From Verrucomicrobiia bacterium (GTDB taxonomy: Bacteria; Verrucomicrobiota; Verrucomicrobiae; Limisphaerales; JAKPVM01): DNA of 20,715 bases. Below are positions 1-10,600 of the stretch, in pieces. The position numbers and the translations under genes were made by a program. The first letter of the stretch is position 1, and each line of letters begins with the position of its first letter. The notes under the pieces are model-generated. The model ran no database searches. It was not told where the DNA came from and saw nothing but the letters and a program-made list of their open reading frames with translations. Location of the stretch: positions 1-20,715 of the forward strand of contig JAOADO010000025.1 of assembly GCA_026417275.1 (NCBI GenBank), in the 5' to 3' direction.

Positions 1-2205
1 ACTTTTAGTTTCTTTGTATATTGTGTATAAAGTTGTCGAACAAGGATTGTGACATAGACTAAATAGCAGAAGGCAAATAGCGTTTAGAGTATTCCATCCA
101 CTGCCTATTAGAATCGACTTAACGCCAGATTCTGTGGCTTCAACCAATACACCAGATTGAATTTCTGGAGTGGACTGAGAGACCAACGCTGTTAACATCA
201 GGGTCGCTGGCAAAACAATTTCGTTTGCTGGAATTGCCACAATATATGCCAGCAAAACAGCCCCTGTAAGTCCCATTATCCATGCAATCGGGTCAAAAAA
301 CTTAATTATCCACCAAGCGATAGAATGTTCATTTATTGAAATATTTGAGACAAGCCAGATAAATATGCCCGCAGGAAAAGCAAAAACAATTGCGCGCCAT
401 AAAACGAATATTGTTCTATCTATTAAAGATGTGTAAATGGTTCTTATAATATTTGGAGGACGATAAGGCGGCAATTCAAGGCTGAAACTGGTCGCCTCAC
501 CTTTCAAAATAGTTCTACTTAAAAACCATGAAACAAGAAAAGTGAGTGCAAAACCAGTCAAAGCAACCGCCATCACCACTGCAGTTGACACAACGCCGAA
601 TAATTCCGATGGCACCAATGAACCGATAAAAACAGAAGCAATTAATATCTGTAAGGGCCATCTACCATTACAGAGAGAAAAATTGTTGGTAACAATAGCA
701 ATCAATCTCTCACGCGGAGAATCTATTATTCGTGTTGCTACCACACCTGCCGCATTGCAACCGAGTCCCATAGTCATCGTTAATGCTTGTTTTCCGTGTG
801 CTCCCACTTTTTGAAAAATACCATCTAAATTAAATGCTACTCTCGGTAAATATCCAAAGTCTTCAAGCATTGTAAATATTGGGAAAAAGATTGCCATTGG
901 CGGAAGCATAACGCTAACAACCCACGCAGTGGCAAGATACGCACCGTCAACCAAAGCCCCAGTAATCCAATGGGGTAAATTCGCGGCAGTTGCTAAAGAG
1001 CGCAATTTTGTATGTCCAAAATCAACTAAGAACGAAGATAACAATTCTGAAGGATAATTTGCGCCAGAAATTGTAAACCATAGAACAATGCCAAATAAAA
1101 GAATCATCAGTGGAAATGCTGTAGAGGGATTCGTCAAAAGTCTGTCCAATCTTTGTTGCCATGCCAGGCGCTGGTTTGAATCGTCTCTAAAAATTACTTT
1201 TGAACAAATTCGTTCAGATTCAGTATAAATCGTTTCCGTGATACGATCATGGAAATTATGGGGAAGTCTCCACCTCTGCAAAGCAACATTTTCAATTAAT
1301 TCTTGAATCGGCTTGTTTTCAGATGATGTTAGTTCACCAACTATTTCTCCGGACGTGGACTCTGCATTCTTTTTAAATTTATCAAAATTGTTCTCCTTTT
1401 CTATTTCATTTAGAATTGCCTCATTCTGCTCAATATTATCTCCATAAAGGACACGCAATTTGCCTGAACGTATATTTTCAATCATCTGACGGTCACCATC
1501 AAGCAAACGGAAAACTACCCATTCAATATTTGGTAAATCAGGATATATTTTTTCCAATTGCGCTTTAATTTCTTGCATTGCTTCAGATAAGCCCGGTATA
1601 TCGAGTTTAAGTTTGTATGGGTTACATTTGATTTTACCTGTTGCTACAAATTCAATTTGCTCAAGAAGTTCATTAATTCCTCTTCCCTCTCTTGCCGCGC
1701 ATGGAACCACAGGAATCCCGAGCTCTCTGGCTAACATTCGTGTGTCAATTTTTATACCATGCGCTTCTGCTTCATCAATTAGATTTACACATAAAACTGC
1801 CTTATTAGTAAGTTCCAGAATCTGCAAAACAAGATTCAGGTTTCTCTCCAAACATGTCGCATCCACAATAATAACTGTAACATCCGGTTTTCCAAAAAGA
1901 ATAAAGTCCCTCGCCACCTCTTCATCCGGAGAAATCGAAAGCAAAGAGTAAGTTCCTGGTAAATCTATTATTTTATATTTACGGTTATTATAGGCGAACG
2001 CACCTTCGGCTCTTGTAATAGTTTTACCCGGCCAGTTGCCTGTATGTTGTCGCAAACCAGTAAGTCTATTAAAAACTGTGCTTTTGCCGGTATTCGGATT
2101 TCCAGCAAGAGCAATTACAAAATCAAAATCCCCTTGTTCAATCCCCAATTGTTGTAGTCGTGTCAAACGAGCTGGACAATTTTGACACGCAGAGTTTAAC
2201 TCCAT
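1..2205 (-). CDS. feoB: Ferrous iron transporter B, GTPase-permease (C-terminus cut by window edge)
   Basis: Inner-membrane Fe(II) importer with a cytosolic G domain. The frame is open from the ATG at 2205 to base 1, giving 735 residues. Visible in the G domain are G1 GNPNTGKST (35-43), the G2 region HTGNWPGKT (54-62), G3 DLPG (81-84) and G4 NLID. The N-terminus has a CQNCP motif (residues 7-11), a Cys pair seen ahead of the G domain in some FeoB proteins. The membrane part contains the conserved MGLGCN segment (Cys483) and ends in a PCSTT...ETKS stretch that matches the usual FeoB end region, so probably fewer than about 70 residues are missing. It starts 10 bases after the dtxR-feoA stop, which argues for cotranscription with that regulator. 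No Shine-Dalgarno is visible; the leader is A-rich. Family assignment is near certain; the C-terminus is not seen. Confidence 0.97.
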   Translation of the reverse strand, partial: MELNSACQNCPARLTRLQQLGIEQGDFDFVIALAGNPNTGKSTVFNRLTGLRQHTGNWPGKTITRAEGAFAYNNRKYKIIDLPGTYSLLSISPDEEVARDFILFGKPDVTVIIVDATCLERNLNLVLQILELTNKAVLCVNLIDEAEAHGIKIDTRMLARELGIPVVPCAAREGRGINELLEQIEFVATGKIKCNPYKLKLDIPGLSEAMQEIKAQLEKIYPDLPNIEWVVFRLLDGDRQMIENIRSGKLRVLYGDNIEQNEAILNEIEKENNFDKFKKNAESTSGEIVGELTSSENKPIQELIENVALQRWRLPHNFHDRITETIYTESERICSKVIFRDDSNQRLAWQQRLDRLLTNPSTAFPLMILLFGIVLWFTISGANYPSELLSSFLVDFGHTKLRSLATAANLPHWITGALVDGAYLATAWVVSVMLPPMAIFFPIFTMLEDFGYLPRVAFNLDGIFQKVGAHGKQALTMTMGLGCNAAGVVATRIIDSPRERLIAIVTNNFSLCNGRWPLQILIASVFIGSLVPSELFGVVSTAVVMAVALTGFALTFLVSWFLSRTILKGEATSFSLELPPYRPPNIIRTIYTSLIDRTIFVLWRAIVFAFPAGIFIWLVSNISINEHSIAWWIIKFFDPIAWIMGLTGAVLLAYIVAIPANEIVLPATLMLTALVSQSTPEIQSGVLVEATESGVKSILIGSGWNTLNAICLLLFSLCHNPCSTTLYTIYKETKS

Positions 2206-2215
2206 ATTTTTATTT

Positions 2216-3169
2216 TTAGTTAGTTGATTTCCCAACATTTTTCATAATCAAAATTCTATCTGCCTGTTCTTTCCTTAAAGCAATCAATGTCCCACGAACC
2301 CGATAAGAAATTGGGCTACCCAGGACACTCTTAAATTCGCATGTTATTCTACTGCCGTTAACAATTCCTAAATCAAGGAGTCTCAATCTTTCGAGTCCCA
2401 TGCAAGATGGCAATAATCCACGAATAGTAGCAGATTCTCCACATTCAAGTTCTGATAAACGATGAACATCTTCTGTCTCTTCCAGCTCAGGAGGAACATC
2501 GGTAACGCTGACAAGCAAGGCATCACAAACATCTATTCTGACGGGCATTCCTTCCACAAGTAAGTCTATGATAGTTGACGACTTATCAATTATTTTAACT
2601 TTAACGCCTGGAAAGATGTTTGCTGAAGCTAATTTCTTGTATGAAATTTCAGGCTCATCTTCTACGTGGAGGATAACCGCTGGCTTCCCTTTTTCCCAGT
2701 CAGGAAGTGGTGTGCCAATTATTTCAAGAATCTTACCGTCTCGCGTCGGTATTGGATCGCCATGGGGGTCAAAACGTGGGTTCCCAAGTTTATCTGATAA
2801 ATCATTAATCTCACCGAAACTGAGTTTATGCTCCATCTCATGTGCGCGAACATGCCATTCCCCGGCAGGCAATCCAGTTTCTTTAGCCAAATAAGTTTCG
2901 CATATTCGATGGGCTCTCAATAATAAAAGAGCAAATCTCTCACCCTCCTCGGTTAAATGATAAACATCCTGCTCTCTTTTAAGATAACCTTTTTCAATCA
3001 ATGAGGGAATTATTTTTAACAAAACTTCTCGTGAATGTCCAATCCTTGCGGAAATTAAATCCAAATCCCCCTGTTTTTTGTCATATTCAATTTGAAATAG
3101 GACTTTCAGGATATCTTCTGCTATAATCTGGTCGGATTTTGATAAATCAAGTTCCAATCTCCGGTTCAT
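2216..3169 (-). CDS. DtxR/MntR-family metal-dependent repressor fused to FeoA domains
   Basis: Iron- (or manganese-) responsive DNA-binding regulator of 317 residues, longer than DtxR (about 226). Seen: N-terminal winged helix (about 10-78); metal-binding and dimerisation region (about 79-140) with H87, E91, H106, H110, E113 and H114 and the family-typical NPRFDPHGDPIP (130-141); an SH3/FeoA-like domain (about 166-224); then a second, clearer FeoA domain (about 236-310) with LRLLDLGI and YRVRGTLIALRKE. By alignment to DtxR by eye, H87/E91/H106 match the ancillary site (H79/E83/H98), and D19/H110/E113/H114 match the primary site (M10/C102/E105/H106). The DtxR Cys is therefore His here and the Met is Asp, as in MntR. 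The gene sits directly upstream of feoB and there is no separate feoA, so the second FeoA domain may serve FeoB. An in-frame TTG at 3178 would add three residues; ATG at 3169 is preferred. Neither start has a good Shine-Dalgarno. Confidence 0.93.
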   Translation of the reverse strand: MNRRLELDLSKSDQIIAEDILKVLFQIEYDKKQGDLDLISARIGHSREVLLKIIPSLIEKGYLKREQDVYHLTEEGERFALLLLRAHRICETYLAKETGLPAGEWHVRAHEMEHKLSFGEINDLSDKLGNPRFDPHGDPIPTRDGKILEIIGTPLPDWEKGKPAVILHVEDEPEISYKKLASANIFPGVKVKIIDKSSTIIDLLVEGMPVRIDVCDALLVSVTDVPPELEETEDVHRLSELECGESATIRGLLPSCMGLERLRLLDLGIVNGSRITCEFKSVLGSPISYRVRGTLIALRKEQADRILIMKNVGKSTN

Positions 3170-3190
3170 AAATATCAATGACCAAAACTA

Positions 3191-3226
3191 TCAGAACAAT
3201 CTCCAGGTAATATTCACTTGTTCTGA
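3191..3226 (-). terminator. Perfect 9-bp inverted repeat at the tlpA/dtxR junction, candidate terminator
   Basis: TCAGAACAA (3191-3199) and TTGTTCTGA (3218-3226) are perfect reverse complements with an 18-base loop. The loop contains the TGA stop of the upstream lipoprotein gene (3214-3216). On the minus strand the stem is followed by TAGTTTTGG, a weak U-rich tail. It could terminate or attenuate transcription between the redox lipoprotein and the iron genes, protect the 3' end, or act as an operator. It does not resemble the DtxR/IdeR iron box (TTAGGTTAGSCTAACCTAA). The stem has few GC pairs, so its strength is uncertain. Confidence 0.4.
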
Positions 3227-4503
3227 AACTCTTTTAACGTAGTTTCGAATTCATTTTTCTTATCTTTGTCCTTGCACAGGTCTATAGCTATCTTCTGAAA
3301 TTTGACTGCATCATCTTTTTTCCCATTTTCAAAAAGGGCTCGCGCATAGATCTGAACCATATCTTCGTTTGTGGAACCGCCATTATCATAAGCAATTTGA
3401 GCAAGTTTAAGGGCAATTGGTTTATCCCGCTGCGGAACTTTTTCGTTTGTTAACATTGCATAAGCAATCTGGCTTAATAACATGGGGTCTTTTGATTTTG
3501 TTTCCCCAATCATTTTTGCTATATTTGATACATTTGTTTCATCCCCGCCAGCCATCAATGCCATAAAATAATCCATCGCAGATTTTTGAAGTTTAAAAAA
3601 GTTCTTCATATCTGCAAAATTAATATTTGTAGGCGCAAATTTTTCTGCATTGTTTGCGACCTCCTCGAGTTCTTTGTCAGACTTGCCTTCTTTTAGACCA
3701 GCTGTGTATGCACGCACGTAGAGACTGAACTTTACAAGTTTATAAGCTTCTTCAGCATTGAATTTTCGGTCGGGTAAAACACCGCCGACTTCTTTGTCCA
3801 GTTGTTCAATTTCTTTCCCAAGTTGGTCAATTTTCGATTTCTCATCCTTTTCCACTGCCTCGATAAAACTCATCAATTTTTCCTTTGCCAGGTTCTTTTT
3901 AATCTCTTTTTCAAGGGAAAAGTTTCCTGCGACAACAGATTCAATTGCTTCATCGAATCCTTCCATTGGATTTCCCTGCCAAACTATTTTGCCGGCTTTA
4001 TCAACAATAAACGCATGAGGGATGGTATCAATTCCAAATGCGTCCATATATGATTTCGACGTTTCGCCGTTGTCATCAATGGCAACAATATAATCCATTT
4101 TATCACCCATTTTTGTTACAAATTGTTTGACAAGTTTTTGGTCTTCATCGGTGATCCCAATGATTATAACATCGTTTTTTGAGTATTTTTTCTGTACTTC
4201 GGTAAGGTGTGGAATTGTAACCTGACACGGCGGACACCATGTTGCCCAGAATTCAACAACAAATATCTTTTTACCCTTTCCCTCCGCAATGTTCACTGGG
4301 TTTCCTTTAACCCATTGAGAAATTTTGAGGGGCGGTGCATCCATCCCGATAACTCCTTTTTTCTGCTCTGACTTTTGAGAAACAGATTCTTCCTTAGCTG
4401 GCAATTCAGAACTTTTCTTGCAACCAATGGCAAGAATCAAACCTCCGGTTATTAAAATCACTGCCAATAACTTTCCAATATTCATTTTTAAAAGATACTT
4501 CAT
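3214..4503 (-). CDS. TlpA-like thioredoxin-fold lipoprotein with helical C-terminal extension
   Basis: Envelope-attached thiol-disulfide oxidoreductase of the TlpA/ResA/AhpC-TSA group, 429 residues. Seen: signal peptide with lipobox LAIGC (lipidated Cys28), a charged linker rich in Lys, Glu and Ser (29-50), then a thioredoxin fold (about 51-185) with active site WCPPC (Cys90, Cys93) and the cis-Pro loop TIP (Pro162). Residues about 190-429 are alpha-helical and Lys/Glu-rich with a coiled-coil stretch near 215-240; the end looks TPR-like (ALKLAQIAYDNGG, then YARALFENGKKDDAVKFQKIA). TlpA proteins are usually 150-200 residues, so the extra 240 residues are unusual and may bind a partner. Start choice: the frame is open to 4578, but the first 25 codons do not fit a lipoprotein signal. 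ATG 4503 (MKYLLK) or 4485 (MNIGK) both give good signals. It is transcribed toward the iron genes. Confidence 0.88.
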   Translation of the reverse strand: MKYLLKMNIGKLLAVILITGGLILAIGCKKSSELPAKEESVSQKSEQKKGVIGMDAPPLKISQWVKGNPVNIAEGKGKKIFVVEFWATWCPPCQVTIPHLTEVQKKYSKNDVIIIGITDEDQKLVKQFVTKMGDKMDYIVAIDDNGETSKSYMDAFGIDTIPHAFIVDKAGKIVWQGNPMEGFDEAIESVVAGNFSLEKEIKKNLAKEKLMSFIEAVEKDEKSKIDQLGKEIEQLDKEVGGVLPDRKFNAEEAYKLVKFSLYVRAYTAGLKEGKSDKELEEVANNAEKFAPTNINFADMKNFFKLQKSAMDYFMALMAGGDETNVSNIAKMIGETKSKDPMLLSQIAYAMLTNEKVPQRDKPIALKLAQIAYDNGGSTNEDMVQIYARALFENGKKDDAVKFQKIAIDLCKDKDKKNEFETTLKEFQNK

Positions 4504-4539
4504 TAATGGACAAAAGCAAACAAAATTAGCCCGGGAAAA

Positions 4540-4553
4540 CAGTGCAAACACTG
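4540..4553 (-). other. Small hairpin in the leader of the thioredoxin lipoprotein gene
   Basis: CAGTG (4540-4544) and CACTG (4549-4553) are separated by four bases. On the minus strand the hairpin is followed by TTTTCCCGGG. It lies 37 bases upstream of the chosen start codon and downstream of a poor promoter-like AT-rich stretch (about 4558-4590). It could be a short attenuator-like hairpin or coincidence. Confidence 0.25.
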
Positions 4554-4590
4554 CCAATTTTAAATATGTTAATATCAAGGTTAAAATAAC

Positions 4591-4627
4591 TCTCCCCGTC
4601 TTATATCTTCGGAGAAGACGGGGGAGA
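4591..4627 (-). terminator. Rho-independent-type terminator of the giant gene
   Basis: TCTCCCCGTCTT (4591-4602) pairs with AAGACGGGGGAGA (4615-4627), a 12-bp GC-rich stem with one bulged G and a 12-base loop. It begins 30 bases past the TAA of the giant gene (4657-4659) and in transcription direction is followed by GTTATTTTAA, a moderately U-rich tail. It is the strongest hairpin noticed in the window and separates the giant gene from the thioredoxin lipoprotein gene. Confidence 0.75.
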
Positions 4628-4656
4628 ATTCAAACTTACAGCAATTATATAGAAGA

Positions 4657-7600
4657 TTACTGTCTGCGGACTCTGTAATAAGCGCGGTCAGATGGTTGGT
4701 CTGTTTCAGTAAAGCGGATTATACCGTCGTTGCCAGCTTGAAGTGTCATGATAAGTTCCCATGATTTTAAGTCGCGGCTCCGCAAGATTTCATAAGTCAT
4801 TCCAGGTAAGCCTTCAAATTGGATTTCGACCCTGCCATTCGAATTTTTAAGTCCGACTTTGTTGTAATTTTCTGTTAGTCCAACTGTTATTGAAACAACC
4901 CCCATTGCCTGCAATCCGTAGCCATTCTGAACGGTGTAGAAGAATTCGTCGAAACCAGTTTTATTGGCTGGTGGAGTGTAAATCACAGAGTTTCCAACAA
5001 GGCTAACATAACCACCATTTGTTGAAGTTGCAGACACTCCAACTATTGAAAGTGTTGAACCATTATAATCTCTGTCGTTTGCAAGGAGATACGCCACAGG
5101 AATGCTTACAGGTTGGTTCTTAATTGCGGTAATATAGTCAACACCTGGTGACGGCAATTGCACTGAAATAACAGTTAGTTTGGCGACTGCACTAGTTATA
5201 GAACTCTGACTATTGTAAGCCACAACATGATAGGCTCCAGCGTTGTTTGTACAAACATTCAGCAATTGAAGTGCATTATTTGTTTGTCCAACAATCGGCG
5301 TTCCATTGAAATACCATTGGTAATAGATTGGGCTCTGACCAGCAACTTCTACAACAAAGAGGATGTTCTGTCCACATACCGCGTTTACATCCTGCGGTTG
5401 AGCAGTAATTCGTAGTCCCTGCGGTCCTGGTGTTGGAGGAGCGGCAACCCAGTTTGTTGGGTCATTCGCATAGCCGGTGTATGAAACTCTGTGGAGTGAG
5501 TAACCGTTACCGTCTGCTTCAGATGGCCAATTTCCACTATCATAATAATGGACTTTTTCCACAAGGACATAAGGCACTACAACCTCGATCTGTCCCTGAT
5601 TATTGGTTACCAGATTCGGTGTATCAGGCTCATATAGTTCAATATTTTCATCACCGTTGGCGAGTTTACCGCGGTATGGTCCAAAGATTAACGCGCCATC
5701 GGATATGTTGTATTTGCCTTTGAATTCTGCCAAAGCCTGCGCATTCGTCTGTGGGTCAAAACTCACCACAAGCGCATAACTGAATGGTGGGATTGATGCA
5801 CCCATTGGAAATTCGTAATCAATAGCGTCGCGTAATCGCCATGTGTTTGTTGGATACTGAGGATCATATAGCATAACTGTTGCCGATGAATTATTGTAAA
5901 GTTCAATGTATTCATCCTGAACATTATCGTTTGTCCCAATATCGGGAGGATGATACATAATCTCCGAAATTACGAGTGGACCTACTTTAGGAATAGCGTT
6001 AGAAGCGCCTGTTCCCTGACGGAATTGCTCAACTGTACCCGGGTCATCAACACCAAATGTGCGAGCACCAAGTGCAACGAAATCTTCTTCTCCAACGCTG
6101 TTCACATAATATCCGAAGGATACCCCATTCCTGGACGCGCCAAATTTTACAGAACGTCTGTATCCGGTTAGATTTCCAAGACTATCAGCGGTTGAGAGAT
6201 AAATCTGGTCTCCGCGTGAACCGAGCGCAAACGCAAATGGATTTACTCCAGGGTCTGAATTAAATTGATATTCATAGAACACTTTAAATCCACGAGGTGG
6301 AATAATTGTGTTTGGCGGAATTCTGAATTTCCTCAAATTATTAAGCGAATCGCTCAGATACCAGCCACTTATATCCACAGGCTGGTCTGTTGGATTATAA
6401 AGTTCGATTGCATCTTCCAGTGGTGGGTCAGAATGGCTCAGTGCCTCGTTTATGATTACATTGGTTAACCAAAGATAGTTTGCGGCGCCCGGGCTGACCG
6501 TCTTTGTGAATTTGACAATATTTGTCGAGCCATCCGGGAATCGTCCTTCAGAAACTCCGCTGGCAGGGTTGTAATAAGTTATCGAATCAATCATCTGGTC
6601 ATTACTCGTAAACAAGCCGATGGATTCAGTTGTGTTATCAAGTTTGAAGCCAACATGGTCTGCGCCTGCCACAAGGTTATTATCAGCAATAATTTTCAAA
6701 TATCCATTGGATGAAGAACCTATGAATGAAAGGGGAACAACTACATGTTTGCCTGGAACAGCAAGATTATCCGTCAACTTCAATCCGCCAATGGCAACAG
6801 GCTGGGACTGTGGATTATAAATTTCGAACCAATCGTCTCTGCCACCGCTGTCATTTGGCATCCATTCATTGATTTTTAATTGATAAATGCTGCCAAGTGT
6901 GGCGGCGATATTGCCTGCGCCTGCGGTTGGCACTGTCAGAGTCCAGTTGGTGCTTCCATTAGGAACTCTGCCTATTGAAAAGTCCGCAATTTGAATTCCA
7001 TAATTTATCGAATCAATCAGTACACCACTCGATTCAAATAAATAGACCGCCCCTCCATTTGCTTTGAGTCCGAACCCAGTGTTTGTGGTAGAAACAGGTT
7101 TATTAGCGTCGCAAATCACTTTGAGATATCCACCAGGTAGGATAACTGAGCCCTGGGGGAATACCCATCTGCGCCAATCGGAGAGGTTATCAGTCAATGA
7201 CCATCCGCTTAAATCAAGTACTCCGGATGAGGAATTGTAGAGTTCAACCCAATCCGGAGTTGAACCGTCTGATTCATTCAATGTAGAGTTGTTTGCGAGC
7301 ACTTCATTTATCATCACAGCGCCCGCCCCAGGAGGATTTGTAATAATAATCCCCTCAAGCAACATTGCAAAAACTATATCACTGCTCGTCGCGCTTGATT
7401 GGTGAACTTCTACTGCAATATAATTTGTTCCTTTTCTTAACAACGATGGTGAAATGGTAATTGGTCCTTCAATGGCAGCGTCACCGACAGATGTAGAGGC
7501 TAGCGCGTCATATGCCACTTGTTCTCCCGCATTGCCACTGATGCGAACCCTGTGGACCTCCTGTCCATTAAAGTAGAAGACGGCACCATCATCAATCAAA

Positions 7601-10600
7601 TATGACAACTGCACCCTTGAGAATTGCGAAACTTCGTTTGTGATAACAATGGTTTTTCTAAAGTAGAATGTGACTGGACCGAGTGTCAACCAAGTGTTGA
7701 TTGGATAAGGCAAAGATGCGTCTTCGTAACCGAGGACACCGCTACCTTCAGTCCATGTGGAATCATTATAATTTGTTGCAATCCATCCCGTGCCAAGATT
7801 CGTCCCCGATTGGTTGTAACGCCATCTGTCGGTATAATTGACAAGAATAATAGGAACTTCGCCACTTAAACCGCCAGCTATGGATGGATTGATGATGCCA
7901 GGCGTTGGTTGGTTGAACGTAGTGAACGTCGGTTTTCCATTTGGACTTCTGCCCTGGGAAACGCCAGGCTTTTGAGTGAGGTAAACAATCCTGTCAACAA
8001 GATTGGTTTTTGAATCATAAAGTTCTATTTGTCCTTGTTCATAAGTAATTCGGAAGTTCAAATGTTGAGGACCTTGAGTCCCATCTCCATCCGCAAAGAA
8101 TGCCAAACAACTGTTAGAGGCTATGAATGTGAGCGGAGCAATTTGATGTCGAGTTGGCTGACCGGTTCTATCTGTCAAGAACATGCCACCGATTGAAACA
8201 GGCAAATGTTCAGGATTATATAGCTCAATAAAATCCGATTGAAACCAGAAACCGCCGGATGCAAGCCATTCGTTTATTTTAACCATTGAACTATCGCCAA
8301 TTGGAGCCGCTTTATTTTGTTGTCCGAAAGTTGGAATTGTTAATCCCCATGAACCATCAGGCAACTTGCCAATTGAATAATCTGGCACTTGAGGACCGAA
8401 CACAACTGAATCAAGCAATTGGCCGCCTTCGCTTGGGCGCGCAAACAGATAAACGCCTTCGCCTTCCTGCGCCAAATTGAATCCAAGATGTAATCCAGGC
8501 GTACCGTCCGTATTATTTGCAAATAACACGAGATAACTCCGCGCAGGTATGGTTGTTCCAGACGGGAATATGAATTTAGTCGGCGTTGATGGATCGTCGG
8601 TTATGCTCATGCCAGCAAGTGAAACAGTAGAATCGCTTTCGTTGTACAATTCGATCATATCCGGTGTTGTGTCGTAGTGGATGTAAGCCGAACGATTTGC
8701 GGCGAGGACTTCGTTTATTCTGACTGGATACCTACTACGATCAACTGTCCATGTTCTTGAGATAGTAACAACGGCATTGCTTCCGTATACAGGATCGTCT
8801 TGATAGAATCCACAATCGCGTTTTCCTGCGACCTCGATTTTGTAAGTTCCACTTACAAGATTTGTTAAAACAATTGGCGTTGTAATCGGTAATTCAGCGC
8901 TCCATTGTCCGCCTTCGATTCTCCATTTATAATGAGTATAACCAACGCCGTTTACCCAGGATGCCGTTGGAATTCCATTACCGGTTCTGTTGATGCCAAC
9001 CCAAATCTGTGCGTTGTTTCTACTCGTGATACCGTCTGGAATTCCAGTCAGAATCACACCGTAGTTGCGAGTTGCACCGAGATTAATTCCTGACTCTCCT
9101 CTACCAATTGCAGGAGAAGTATTCCGTAGACTGAACCAATCCCAAATTACTTGAGCTTGCGTCCAATTCACGAAATTGGTTGTTTCAGAAACCTGTGGGA
9201 CGTATTTAAACATTGGGTCGGCGATAAAGTTGCTTCCGCCTAACCCTGTCCATGCAAAAGGTAACAAATTATTAAATAATGTCACAACTGCAGATTGAAC
9301 TGGTTCACGTAACATTTGTTCAGCGTTGTAAACAATGTTGCCTTCCAGATACATACCAGCACCTTCAGCTGTTCCGGCATCTGCAAAGTTAATAACACCG
9401 GCGGCTGTGTCTGTTCCCCCTTGACGACTCTGTCTTACAATGGTGTTATTTATCAAGACATAGAAGTTACCCTCTTTTGCAGTAGCAACGTGGTCAAGGT
9501 CGTAAAATATATTGTTTATAATAGTGATACGAGAAACATTGGAGCCGTCTCTGCCGCCACTAATAGCGCTCGCTGAATCTGGCGAGCCATTCTTATGAAT
9601 GTGCATGAAAATATTACCTTCAACCCATGCATCTGTGCCGTCAAGGTCAAGAACATCATCGCCTGACCCCATAAACACGTTGTCAATAAATTGGACAATC
9701 GGACCAGGACGATTCCCACCTGTAAAATCTATAGTATCATTATATCCATTTGGAGCGCCAAAAAAGTTTCGCAAGAATATTCCTCTTCCACCCTGTTTAA
9801 TGCCGCCGGAACCGTGGGCTGGCTCGAATGCCGCAGTAGGTGTCGGGAAAAGACAGTCGCTTACAATAAACGAAGAATTATCCAAAGATACATATTGGTG
9901 GTCTGTTGAACCAAATGTCAGGTGATGCAGATACACTGTTCCACCTGAGGAATGAATCGCAACAGATCCATTATATTCGATATGCGCGTAACCGATACGG
10001 GTTTCTGGTGAATTTACGCTCCCGTTAATAATTATGCCCCCCCATCTGATGGATGTTCCGGGCGTTCGTGTGAATGTGATTCTCGCTGTCGGCGTGCCTT
10101 CTGCAATTAATCTACCGCCATCAGAAACTGTGATATTTGCCCCGGAATTAAGATAAACAGTTGTGCCTGGCAAAATAGTAAGTGTAACGCCGGATGGAAT
10201 TGTTATGCTCGAAGAGATATAGTACGGTCCGTTTGCAGGTGACCATGTCGGGTTACCACTCAAGGTTCCGGAAACCGTTGTAACGCTTCCTTTGTCATAC
10301 CAGACCGTCAGATTGGTTTGAGCAAAGACAACATTATTGGAATCAATGCACTGAATTAAAACGTTGTTAATACCAGGATTGAGACTAACTGTTCCCTGCC
10401 AGTTTCCATTCCACGCAACCCAGGTTGCCACAGTATCATTTAATTTAACCTGACGGGTATGGATAACATCCGCGCGCCCGGCGAGTGTGACTGACGAACT
10501 GGATGTGTAAAGATACCCTTGATTACTAGATAAACCACCGAGGTTGGTTAACGTCAAATTAAGATTAATCTGGCTCAACACGTTTGCAACACGTTGAGCT

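Noticed and set aside
542..814. Plus-strand open frame of 90 codons
   Set aside because: It lies wholly opposite the feoB membrane domain, whose translation is clearly conserved; no known protein features on the plus strand.
4504..4578. 25-codon N-terminal extension of the thioredoxin lipoprotein
   Set aside because: It would bury the lipoprotein signal behind a second hydrophobic stretch; the ATG at 4503 or 4485 gives a normal lipobox signal.
4432..4657. Giant protein considered as an RTX, autotransporter or type IX secretion substrate
   Set aside because: There are no GGxGxD nonapeptides, no terminal beta-barrel, and the last 72 residues look like the PVC C-terminal module rather than a type IX sorting domain.
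9599..9925. Plus-strand open frame of 108 codons
   Set aside because: It is opposite the beta-helix part of the giant protein; the coherent NN-turn pattern on the minus strand explains the sequence.
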